A stretch of 64,000 nt of DNA from Leptodactylus fallax (taxonomy: Eukaryota > Chordata > Amphibia > Anura > Leptodactylidae), in the NCBI GenBank assembly GCA_947044405.1, contig CAMRHE010000063.1, positions 3,937,001 through 4,001,000 on the forward strand. The letters are read 5' to 3'. The position numbers and the translations under genes were made by a program. Positions 54,904 to 64,000 of this stretch are shown here, piece after piece. Every line of letters begins with the position of its first letter. Positions within the stretch are counted from its first letter, which is position 1. The notes below the pieces were generated by a model that did not search any database, was not told the DNA's origin, and worked only from the letters and a program-made list of their open reading frames with translations.

Positions 54904-55904
54904 ATCGTTGGGGTAAATGTGACCTGCGCCAATTTCGGGGACAAGCATGCCATACCACTTGTATCAACTCCTTAGGATTTTTCCCAGCCGCAGCGCCCCT
55001 TTGGCATTCTTTGGTATTGCAGTCTGGTCTCTTGCCTGAAGCAGAACTGCACTATTGTGTCCTCTGTGTTCTTATTGGGAGGCCCCTGTAAACACCCCTT
55101 ATTGGCATATCCTTAGTGTATGCCATAAATGTGTATACTCCGACAACGCCCTCTTATCTTCCATTTTACTGCAGTGTCAACAGATGTGCGAGCGGCGATT
55201 CCCGTAATTGGATCTGTTCAGACAGTCAGTTATTTGCAAACTAGGTCAGGAGGAAGAAATAAGGAGAATAAAGAGAAGTTGCTTTAGCCTGGGTTCGTGG
55301 GGTGCCCAGTATCTGTGGCATGGCTGGCCCCGGCCTGCTATGTGTTTGTATAATGGAGATCCCTCTCTGCCAGCATCCTGCATTTCTGTAATTTCTTCCC
55401 GCATCTATTTGGTAAAGCGTGAAGGGTTTCTCATTGGGGTCTCCTCATTGGAGATAATGAAGTTAATTGTCTGCCCCAGGGCTCCCCGAGCGTTCTCATG
55501 CTTTACTAGCTCCTGCCGTACACAATGACAGCGCCTGCAAATGAGCATTACAGCCAGGATTGCTCGGCCCACGGCTCCGCCAGTGCCCTTTGACTGCTGG
55601 CTCGCAGGCATCTGTGAAGGTTAAGGTGGGTAAAGACGCGGTCAAGGAAGAAAAGATGAATCGTAGCGTTAACTATGCACAATACGTGCCGCCATGACGG
55701 GGAAGACAAAGAGATATTAACAGCGGGGAAGACAACGGTGCAGGACACCACTTATTGTATGTAATGCTCCAAGTGTCAGAAATATTAAAGATCTGGTGTC
55801 AAAGGGTTACAGAACAGAAACCCGTATACGTACAAGATATTACAGTCCTTCGCACTGTGCTGCTACATTTGCCATTCCATTATAACACATTCCCTTTAAG
55901 CCTT
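54904..55904. other. Intron 1, no gene seen
   Basis: 55430-55620 is non-repetitive with words such as CAATGACAGCGCCTGC and AAATGAGCATTACAGCC, a candidate conserved intronic element. No exon. Confidence 0.3.
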
Positions 55905-56220
55905 AAAGGAGTTTTTTGGGACTTGTATGTTGATGACCTATCCTTAGGTAGTTAAGGAGGCCGTAGTTTTTGGATAGGCGCTGCATTGGCCTCTTCACTG
56001 AATACCAAGTACAGTGCTGTACACAGCGTAAGGCCTGTGCTTGGTATTGCAGCTCAGCCCTGTTCACTTGAATGGGACTGAGCTGCTGCTGTACTGTGTG
56101 ACCATGAACGTGACAGGGAAGTGGCTGCAGCACTTCTGACTGCTGTGGCCCCTTCATACAGCTATCTGTGGGGTCTGGGTGTTGGATCTTAAGTATAGGC
56201 CATCAGTATATGTGTCAGAA
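55905..56220. repeat. TTAA-family MITE copy
   Basis: TTAAAGGAGTTTTTTGGGAC at the left, TTGATGACCTATCCTTAGG, CAAGTACAGTGCTGTACAC, CTTGGTATTGCAGCTCAGC and CACTTGAATGGGACTGAGC inside. The right end is eroded (GGCCATCAGTATATG). Confidence 0.65.
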
Positions 56221-56883
56221 GACCCCTAATCGCTCACCCCAGGGCTGGTCACATGAAGAGATTTCCTGTCCCTGTCCCTATGCACTAATGGGATATTTGG
56301 ATTTTTTGGGACTCCCCTCTTTGAGCTCAAAGGGAAAGTGGCTTTAGGAGCAGCTCCTGGTCACCCAAACTGACCCCATATGACGTCATCGGAATGGTCG
56401 CCATGTAATAATAGATTTCCTTTGCAGCGGAAGTGCTTGGCCGAGTGTGACTTCCACCACCACCATTTTTGAATACCCCCCAACTATTATCAGATCTCTG
56501 GGTACCCCCCTGTAGATACCCGCAGCGATCAGCTTTAATTTGTGGATGATCCTGCAGCAAATGTTCCGTTGCTCAGCAGCACCTTCACAGGAGAAGTGAA
56601 GTATTGCACAGTGCTCATTATATACATAATGTATGGATGTGCTGGTTCCTCCAGCCTTAGAAGCGCTCCAAGACTGCCCATACACGTTACGTAGTGCTGT
56701 CACTCTGAACCCGCTGACAGCTTTCTCTCTTAACCCCCATACACCAGCACACTTGGCTCAGTCGAGCATGTATGTGTTCCCAGTAAGAGTAAACCATTGT
56801 CTGACACCTCTGGCCTTGTTGTTAGTACTCACTTTTTTCATTGTAGGAGACCCTCTTTTAAGGAGTTGTCCACCCAGACCCCT
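56221..56883. other. Intron 1, repeat relics including the 16.4-kb family
   Basis: 56745-56790 (CACACTTGGCTCAGTCGAGC) matches 16390-16410. About 56300-56600 is a decayed TTAA-type element. No gene. Confidence 0.4.
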
Positions 56884-57235
56884 TAAAGAGGTTGTCCAGG
56901 ATGTGAAGATTGATACTGATCACCTATCCACAGGATAGCTCATCAGTTTCAGATCTGCTGGGATCCGACACCCGGATCCCGCACTGATCAGCTGATACGG
57001 TTGTTGGAAGCTGTATATAAAGTACATGGCCTGGGAACAGCCCTGCTCTTATTAAAGTGAAAGGGAGCAGACCTGCGGTGGCATGAGGAACTGCAGCCTC
57101 GCTCCCATTCCCTTGAATAGGTGCAGGGCTGTTTCCAGCCGTATTCTTTATATAGGGCTTCCTGGGGCCGCATCAGCTGATCAGTGCAGGGTCTGAGAGT
57201 CAGGCCCTGACTGATCTGATATTGATGACCTCTTC
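56884..57235. repeat. TTAA-family MITE copy
   Basis: TTAAAGAGGTTGTCCAGGAT at the left, ATCACCTATCCACAGGATAG, CACTGATCAGCTGATACGG and later CATCAGCTGATCAGTGCAGG, so the interior is palindromic. Ends near GATATTGATGACC; the right TTAA is not preserved. Confidence 0.65.
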
Positions 57236-58483
57236 CACAGCGTTTTTTCCCACAGCGCTTTTCTGCTGTGACCCGCTACGTGGGACCTTGGCCTAAGGGA
57301 AGCATTTTTGGGATATTGTAGTATTACATGACACGTGTTGAAGGTGATGTAATGCGTAGTGGGAGTCCGCCATAAGCTGAGACACTCTTTACCTCTGATC
57401 TAGATGTTTTATTGTTAGTGGATTTGCTTTGGTAGGGGCGGCCGTGATGGCTATTCTTCCCAAATTGTTCTGCCAAGTGTGCAAGTGTTTTAATGATGAG
57501 AATGGATACCAGTCTCCTCTGGTAGTGACTAATGGGATTGGGCATGTTATACCCTCTCTCCTGACATCTAGGATCCATAACATCCAGGACATACATCCAG
57601 GCTACATTCACATCTGCGTTGGAGACTCCGTCGCAGTTTGCGTCGAAAATCTTTAGACAAAAAAGTGCTAAAAGTCTGACATTTTAGGCCGGGGATTCAG
57701 TGAATGGAATGGACACTCGACATATCCCGTTATAGTCAGTGGGGTCCTTGTGTCCGTTGTCCTGGTCCCCTGACGCATGAATCAGAACATAGCGTAATGT
57801 GTATGACTACCCAAAGAGCTGGGAACATTTCACGACTGCACCACGAAACCCGTAAGCTGTGCAGTCATTACTCCGCTCCCCGTCCCCGCTCATAGATCAT
57901 TCTATCCAGTGTTAGTGTTTTGCAGGCGTCTGACTCTGGGGACTGCAGCCAGATCTGGGGCTCTAGCGCGTATCTCCTTTTTCATTTATCGTTCTCTGCC
58001 GATCTGTCAGCGTCGCCACCTGCAGCAGGATTGGCAGAGAAGACTTTGTTCTGTTAGCTCGAGCAGCTGCAAATCTGTCATCTGTCCCTGCGACTGCATC
58101 AAAAACGCCTTTCTTATCCACTTCTCTGGCACTGCCGCCGCTTCTCTAAAGACTGAAATTTACAGTAACATGCAAAAAAAAAAAAAAAAAAATATGGAGT
58201 ATGCTATGATCTTAGACTGGTTCAGGCGTCCGTCGGCGTCTTTCAGAGATTGTCGCTGTGGCTTGGCTCGGGTAATTTATAGCCTTGCAGATCTTTACTG
58301 CCTCATTAGAGCCATTTAGGATGTATATGTGTTAAATTTTACAAGCATTTTCCTCTGCTAATTTAGTGCTAATGTACAGAAGGTAAAGTCACAGCGTTTA
58401 GTTTCCCTCGCGGTCGGCCCCGACGGTCTGAATGCCGATGAAAGTATTATTATCGATTAATTTCCATGTTCAGAAATCTCTTA
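57236..58483. other. Intron 1, MITE relics and a non-repetitive stretch
   Basis: 57240-57300 is a right-end fragment of the CTACGTGG MITE. 57600-57800 is a fragment of the GGTCC MITE family (CTACATTCACATCTGCGTTG). A run of 18 A lies at 58174-58191. 58330-58480 is non-repetitive and a weak conserved-element candidate. Confidence 0.4.
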
Positions 58484-58886
58484 AAGGGATTATCCGGCAG
58501 CGCGATACTAATTGCTGCGGCCCCTTCACTACTAACCAAACACAGCGCCGTATATTGTATAGTGGCGGGGCTTGGTATTGCAGCTCAGTCCATTAGAATA
58601 TCAGAAAAAAGTTACCGACTGTGGCTTCAAACTAAAATGTTTTTTTTTTTTTAATGATATTATAGAATTATTAATATTGTATAATTACATATTTATGTTC
58701 ATAGGAATCAGTTTGGGGCTTTTTCATGAATTAAAGGATCTTTATTGCTTCTGTCTGGACATGGCCATTTATGTAGGAGTCAGAATAGGAGTCAGTGGTT
58801 TGGCTTGTTGACGGCACAGCCCTGGATCCTGCAACAGAGCAGAGAATGTCTCCGCAGCCCTTTGAATTGCTGGAAAACCCCTTTAA
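58484..58886. repeat. TTAA-family MITE with inserted sequence
   Basis: Left end TTAAAGGGATTATCCGGC at 58484 and right end read inward TTAAAGGGGTTTTCCAGC at 58886. The interior begins with CAAACACAGCGCCGTATATT and TTGGTATTGCAGCTCAGTCC, then AT-rich unrelated sequence from about 58600 to 58790 that may be a further insertion. Confidence 0.55.
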
Positions 58887-59496
58887 TGGTTTATTGGGAG
58901 CGGTGCTGCAATTTCCCGGAGCCGCCGCCATACAGTGGTTGAGGCTGCAGCAACAGCTGATCTGTGTGGGGTCCAGGAACTGCCCCACCTGTTGGTAGTG
59001 ACTGGCTGTGACAGTGGCAAGGATTTTGACTTCCGCCTAGATATCAGTTTATACATTTCCAGGATGAATAATAGAGGAACATCACAATGTAGAGTTCTAA
59101 GATGCTTTGTAATTGACATTTTATGGAAATTAGGTATTTACTAAAAAAAGGTAGCGAGAACTGAGAGGTCCCCTTTAAGAGGCGGCTTAGAAGCAGTTCA
59201 CATAGAGGAATTTGCAGTTGATTTTGAGGCAGGGTCAAGTTCCAAATTCCGGCCAGAATCTGCCCCCCATTTTTTCCAGTGTGATGACCCTTCTCAGGAT
59301 GTTGAAAAAGAAGCGTCCTGCTCAATCTCTCTGCGAGTTCAGCCGCAGACCTCGCGACATCACCGCTGATTAGTGTCTGAGGCTAATCGGCGAGCAAAAC
59401 CGCGGCGGAAAACTGAAGCTCTGCTGGTTACACAGGGCAGGAATCCGAGCTGCATCAAATTTCTCTCCAAATTCGGTTGTGTGAACATACCCTTAC
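58887..59496. other. Intron 1, MITE relics, no gene seen
   Basis: 59190-59490 has inverted-terminal MITE motifs (CAGTTCACATAGAGGAATTT, GTTGTGTGAACATACCCTTA) matching the family at 1796-2012. Confidence 0.4.
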
Positions 59497-59711
59497 GTTA
59501 GGTCCATACTAGCATCGGCCATTCCGTTGTTCTGGTCCATCGGGGCACCAGAACAAAAGATAGACAGAATAACAGAGGTCACATACGGAGTCCAACGGAC
59601 TCCATTAACTATAGTGGGATCTGATGGGTGTCTGTTCTTTAAATCTGAAACCGCTTGATGAAAGAGTTGGACTTGCAGGAGACTCCATGGCAGATGTGAA
59701 CGTAGCCTTAG
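59497..59711 (+). repeat. MITE of the 'GGTCCATCGGAGGAC' family
   Basis: CGTTAGGTCCATACTAGCAT at the left and GCAGATGTGAACGTAGCCTT at the right. Interior GTTGTTCTGGTCCATCGGG and ACTATAGTGGGATCTGATGG. Confidence 0.65.
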
Positions 59712-60891
59712 GCCACATGCACACGAACGAGTGTGCCCACCGATTTTTCAGCAGAATGTACTCGGATGACAAGTGTCACATGAGTACATTACGAGATGTA
59801 CTGTCCTCTATGGGGCCTTCTAATGGGGTCTGTTCTGATGAGACGGAGCAGGATAGGACCTGCTGTATGTTCACCGGCGGAACGGACTGTATCGGCCTCC
59901 ACACTTGGTCATGTGCATTAGCCACTGTTGTTCTGTAATCCGAAACATCATAACATCGTACCCAGTGGGGGGCAAACGACAAGCCCAGCTCTGCTACATC
60001 TGGCACTTAGTTATTTCTATTCGCCTCTGTCTGTATATACACAGAGACGTCTCATACACCTCGCTTTAGAAGACGCGGCGGTGAGCGCGCCGCTTAGAAG
60101 TACACTGATATATTCTTTATCCTGATTCTTTGAACTCGCCTGTGAAGGCCTGGGTAGGGATGTGAATGACAGACTACACATTCCCCGCGTTCTGTATGCG
60201 GGCTGTATGAATACGCCTCAGTATGCATTCCTATTTTCTGCGGCGCGCAGCTTTAGACTGAAATGAAAGTGTGAATTTAAGAGTAGAATAGCTGAAAGGT
60301 ATCTGTCAGAACTCTGCTGTGTAAAACAGGCGGCGAGAAATGCAGCCCGCTGTAAGTGCTGCACACGGAGTACCCTGTTGCCTTCTAATCTTATGGTTAT
60401 TTCTTGCTATTTTGTTCCAAAATGTATGAAAGGAGCATAAAAAATACACAAGAAGTTGCCAGCGATTCCCTCCCTCCTTTGATTATGTTCTGTGCCGTAC
60501 TAACTAATATCTTGTAAGAAACAGAGAAAGAATTCTTAGTTTTGCAGCCTTGAAGATTTGCCATTTTCTCAAACCTTAGATCAGAGGTGTGTCTGCCTGT
60601 AAGGCAACTGGCTGCAGCAGAAGCCCTCCCCCGCTGCAGCAGCAGACCAGGCACACTATGTTCCACCTCTCGGCCAAAATTTTTTTTTTGTTTTTGTCTG
60701 TTTTTATTAATTGTTTTTGTTCTTAGTGTAACTCCAGGCAGAAGCTGAAAGTTCAGCTTTTAGTTATCTTACAAATCTCTGCTTGTCCAACTCCTTTAAA
60801 ATGCTGCACCGTGTAACTTTATATATAAAAAATAAAATAGAAAAATAAATCCCTTACCCCTCTATGTTCACATTGGATGGACCATTTGTGG
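59712..60891. other. Intron 1, one MITE then unclassified sequence
   Basis: 59711-59935 has inverted ends GGCCACATGCACACGAACG and CTTGGTCATGTGCATTAGCC, a MITE of the CATGCACA family. 59940-60890 has no recognised feature apart from T-rich runs near 60680-60720. Confidence 0.45.
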
Positions 60892-61133
60892 GTTAGGCTA
60901 CGCTCACAGTTGCGCCAGAGTCTCCGTTCGCATTGTCCGCCTGAAATCAGCAGCCGAAAAAATCCTGTACGCACGGCTATTTCATCCGCTGGTTTCAGTT
61001 TTAAAACAATGGACACCCGACGAACCCCTTTATGGTCAATGGGTCAGTCGGGCTCCGTATGTAACCGCTATGTTAGTGGTCCACCTATCCGTTGTTCTGG
61101 TCCGTCGGAGGGCCGATGTTCATGTGAGCTTAG
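60892..61133 (-). repeat. MITE of the 'GGTCCATCGGAGGAC' family
   Basis: GGTTAGGCTACGCTCACAGT at one end and ATGTTCATGTGAGCTTAGC at the other. Interior AATGGACACCCGACGAACCC and GTTGTTCTGGTCCGTCGG. Orientation opposite to 52178-52418. Confidence 0.65.
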
Positions 61134-61470
61134 CATCACTGCTATAGTCAACCACAGGCCTCAATGGTGACCTGTCCTCAAAAGAAGACAATAGCAATGA
61201 TGGACTGGCGGCTGGGAATACCGCGCAGCTGGCGGTGGATTGGAGGGTAACTTACGTTTCTTTTATTTAGTACAAAACATTGCATTTTAGACGAGTTGAA
61301 CATTCCCTTTAGCTTGGGAACTTTTTGGTCTGTGTGTTATCTGTTATTACTGAACTGTATTATCCAATAGGATACACATCTGTTCATTTCTATGGATCCA
61401 TGTGGCGGCCTGTAGGACCAAGCTGGATAATATGTCGGTATGGTCTTGCCTCCCTTACTATCATCTAGAT
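61134..61470. other. Intron 1, no feature recognised
   Basis: About 340 bp without a supported feature. Confidence 0.3.
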
Positions 61471-62035
61471 CAGAGGTCCCCAAACACTGGGCCGCAGGGT
61501 GAAGCAGCCACTGAGGAGCGCCCTGGCTGGGATCTAACCACTGGCTCCTCATAGATGCCTCTGCCCGCACATACTGCTCAGTATAAAGCAGCGCTCGCTG
61601 GTAGCTGCACTTTCACACTACTGAGTCTCAAACGTGAGACTCGGCCCATGTGTATATTAGGCCGGGAGAGGGACTGCTAGCAGTATAGTATAGTTATGTA
61701 TGATGCTAGGTGTCCCTGCCTTCTAGTGATATACTTAACCACTGTGCGATAGTATATCGCTGGGAGGCAGAGGCTCCTAGCATCATATGTATCTATACTG
61801 CTAGGACTTACTCTCCTGGCTTAAGATGCAGGCCAGTAACTCCGGCACCCCCAAGGACCGAGTCTCACATCCAAGACCTAGTAGTGTGAAAGCAGCAGAG
61901 AGCAGATCCCTGGTCACCCTTTGCAAGACAGTTTTCCCACGAATACCCTCCCTCACAATTTCCCTTGCCCGGGCTGTGTGAAAATTGTCTTGCTTGGAAG
62001 TGGTCCATGGGGGAAGGAAAGGTTGGGTACCGCTG
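61471..62035. mobile_element. Charlie-like hAT MITE, 565 bp
   Basis: Starts CAGAGGTCCCCAAACACTGG and ends GGTTGGGTACCGCTG. Flanking octamers ATCTAGAT (61463-61470) and CTCTAGAT (62036-62043) match at 7 of 8. The interior shows a mirror pair of segments around TGATGCTAGG and CCTAGCATCA (about 61700 and 61778), so it is largely palindromic. Non-coding. Confidence 0.75.
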
Positions 62036-62140
62036 CTCTAGATGGTCATAGGCTAGATTCACACGGTCAGAATACATTTATACTATAGGGACCATATTAC
62101 ATCTCCAAATTCTGTCTCAGCTGACCCAACTGGCAGCTTT
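62036..62140. other. Intron 1 spacer
   Basis: Short spacer, nothing recognised. Confidence 0.3.
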
Positions 62141-62330
62141 TCCTGTGTTTACTTGGGTTTCCTCCCACATGACAAAAAAATACTGATAGGTAAATTGGCT
62201 TCCCTTAAAAACAACTGACCCTTGTGGGTGTTGGGGATGAGCGCCTGTATGGCAGCCACTAACTCCCCTACTCCACAACACTTTGAGTTCCCGTGTAAAG
62301 GTGCTTTACAAATGTCTATCATTGTCATCT
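62141..62330 (+). repeat. L2-type LINE 3' end, plus strand
   Basis: TTACTTGGGTTTCCTCCCAC, ATACTGATAGGTAAATTGGC and GTAAAGGTGCTTTACAAATG are signature blocks of the same LINE tail type as 36540-36770, in the opposite orientation. About 190 bp, no coding part. Confidence 0.65.
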
Positions 62331-63480
62331 CTGATGACAGGTCATTAGACCCTGTGGTCAGGACGGGAATTGTGGCTATAATATGGCCCGTCCAATATGG
62401 ATGGAGTATGACTGTGTGAATCCAGCCTAATATTAGACCTGTCCAACCTGGAAATGGCCATAGGAAACCCTACATCCATCAGTCCCATCATGTGGTGACA
62501 TGATAACTGAGCAGCAGTACCGCGACCATCCATGGAATTGGTACGTAGATGTAAAGAGCACCCATGGAGGTACTTCTGGACAAGTCTGCCATTGGGATAT
62601 ACAAAATTCTTCTCCATGGTTTTGCCTTCCACACCTTTCTTTCTAGCAACAATGAGAACAATCTGACTTAATGCCACAGATATGAAGGCGTTTTAGGTTA
62701 TGTTTTTATAATATGACTGCTTACATACTTGTCCTATATATGATGTAATATGTGGAAGATCAGGATTTCCAGGATAAGAGGGCAGAGAATACACCATAGA
62801 TAATGTAATGAGCCATTAATAGCTCGATGTTAATCACCTAATCCTGGATAGGACCCAGGCAGGCGGCACTTTGTAGCTGCATATTATTATGCCAGTCTTA
62901 GGGTGGGCATCAATGAGGAATCGCTACATGTGGCATTAAACATCAGATGTATATGGGCCAGACCTACCAATTTCAACGGGTTTGACTGATGATCTAATGA
63001 GTATGGGGGGCCTTCTGACCCTCCTCAACAGATAAGAATCACACAGTTCAGTTTGAGATGAGTCTGGAAGCGCCATTTTTGCTATTCAGTATACATTTGC
63101 CAAGTCGTGAGTGGAGGAGTCGGGTGAGATAGTAGTCAGACTTGTCCGATGGACAGTCATCTAAAGTAAAACACGTCATCAGTGGCTGATCTGTAGGCAT
63201 CCGGCTGATGTGACCCTCTCTGATCACTGGGAGGCAGTGACAGCAGTTCGAGGGATAGAAGCTGTGACACTTTCTGTTGGCATTGCTCAACCTTCTACAT
63301 GTTTGGCCCATGACTCTGATTCAATGGCCAGTCATGCTGGAGCCATCAGAAGGCAAAGGCATGGTGCTTTCCCTAGCAATGGTGTCGTTTTGTTCTAGTG
63401 GTTGGCAAGGGTCACCATGGATAGATCCTAGCCAACCAGACATTGATGGCAGTAGGGTATCCTCACCATGCCATAGAGCT
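62331..63480. other. Intron 1, unclassified repeats, no gene seen
   Basis: 62900-63330 has internal inverted fragments of an old MITE. Nothing with protein or RNA signature. Confidence 0.3.
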
Positions 63481-63667
63481 TACACTACATCACATCTGCG
63501 TCAAAGTTTCCATTATTCTGGTCTGTTGGAGGACCAGAACAATGGGCAAACGGACCATGGCGGACACACATTGGGCCCGACGGACCCCATTGACTATAAT
63601 GGGGTTTGACGGGCATCCGTGGTTTTTAACTGAAAGTGCGTTCAGGACTGCGTCATCTACAATTTGA
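63481..63667. repeat. MITE of the 'GGTCCATCGGAGGAC' family, partial copy
   Basis: CACATCTGCGTCAAAGTTTC, GTTGGAGGACCAGAACAATG and CCGACGGACCCCATTGACTA. Directly followed by a second copy in the other relative arrangement. Confidence 0.65.
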
Positions 63668-63920
63668 TGCTAGGTTCACACTAACGTTGCCTAATAGTTA
63701 TTCTGGATCGTCAGAAGACCTAAACAATGGATAGGAGGCCTGATCAAAAAGTGGTCACACACAGTGTCCAACAGACCCCATTGACTATATGGGGGTCCGT
63801 CAGGTGTCTGTTTTAAAATTGAAACCAGGGGAAGAAAAAGTCCTCCATGCAACACTTTTTCCTCTGCCGATCTTCAGGCGTACATGGCGACGGAGTCTCT
63901 GATTCAGAATGTAGCCTAAG
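63668..63920 (+). repeat. MITE of the 'GGTCCATCGGAGGAC' family, complete copy
   Basis: CTAGGTTCACACTAACGTTG at the left, CAACAGACCCCATTGACTA in the middle, TTCAGAATGTAGCCTAAG at the right. About 250 bp. Confidence 0.7.
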
Positions 63921-64000
63921 AGGTGAATACCGTATATTATCAAAATCAGTTATCGAGGCAACTTAGTGAAAGGGTTAATGGGCTTCATTGCAGGATCTGT

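Larger units (their letters stand above)
45272..64000 (+). other. GALNT10: GALNT10 intron 1 (start at donor; acceptor not in window)
   Basis: Begins with a consensus donor (CAG|GTAAGTGT). No sequence resembling GALNT10 exon 2 was found by reading the remaining 18.7 kb in the frames available, so the intron probably runs past the window end. It contains three minisatellites in its first 5.5 kb and then mostly MITEs. Confidence 0.65.

Noticed and set aside
1..64000. Bacterial, phage or endogenous retroviral gene content
   Set aside because: No operon-like coding, no gag, pol or env domains, and the only transposase and LINE fragments are vertebrate Tc1, L1 and L2 types.
50783..64000. GALNT10 exon 2
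   Set aside because: I looked for the stem region and the start of the catalytic domain in the open frames and did not find them.

Overview
The window reads as nuclear DNA of a vertebrate, most likely a frog or toad. The basis is a recognisable vertebrate gene exon in a CpG-rich promoter, set in a landscape dominated by repeat families I associate with anuran genomes: Tc1/mariner, hAT-type MITEs with 8-bp target duplications, TTAA-flanked Kolobok/piggyBac-like MITEs, L2-type and L1-type LINE ends, and foldback elements. No species can be named. There is no bacterial-style gene organisation, CRISPR array or operon.

The only host coding exon I can support is the first coding exon of GALNT10 (polypeptide N-acetylgalactosaminyltransferase 10), 45128-45271 on the + strand. 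It ends in a CAG|GTAAGT splice donor and is preceded by a GC-rich promoter/5'UTR (about 44880-45127) with a GC box and an ATG-TAG 'start-stop' upstream ORF. Everything from 45272 to the window end is probably GALNT10 intron 1; exon 2 was not found. Everything before about 44880 is intergenic as far as I can see.

Layout: 1-1103, a Tc1 transposon cut by the window edge with an open transposase frame. 1.1-28 kb, MITEs, several degenerate minisatellites (5.4, 6.4, 11.3, 15.1 and 16.7 kb), a 750-bp foldback palindrome (9.04-9.79 kb), a hammerhead-like motif (13.65 kb), an L1-type LINE 3' end (13.9-15.1 kb) and a three-level transposon nest (22.2-24.5 kb). 28.3-29.9 kb, a 35-bp minisatellite of about 45 copies grown inside a dispersed element whose unexpanded sister lies at 54.5-54.9 kb. 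31-44 kb, hAT and Kolobok-like MITEs, an array of GTATACAGACC-type repeats (35.3-36.2 kb), a second foldback (38.4-38.7 kb), and a dead Tc1 copy inside a MITE (42.4-44.2 kb). 45.4-50.8 kb, three unrelated minisatellites in a row (27, about 40 and 26 bp units) starting about 90 bp after the GALNT10 exon 1 donor. 50.8-64 kb, intronic sequence full of short MITEs.

There is no gene system to assemble here. The most interesting points are the minisatellite cluster abutting the exon 1 donor, whose 27-bp unit carries a GTGAGT donor-like hexamer in nearly every copy, and the single-unit/expanded pair that shows where the 35-bp array came from. Long open frames over the arrays are by-products of stop-free repeat units, not genes. 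All family names come from memory of conserved motifs; no database search was possible.
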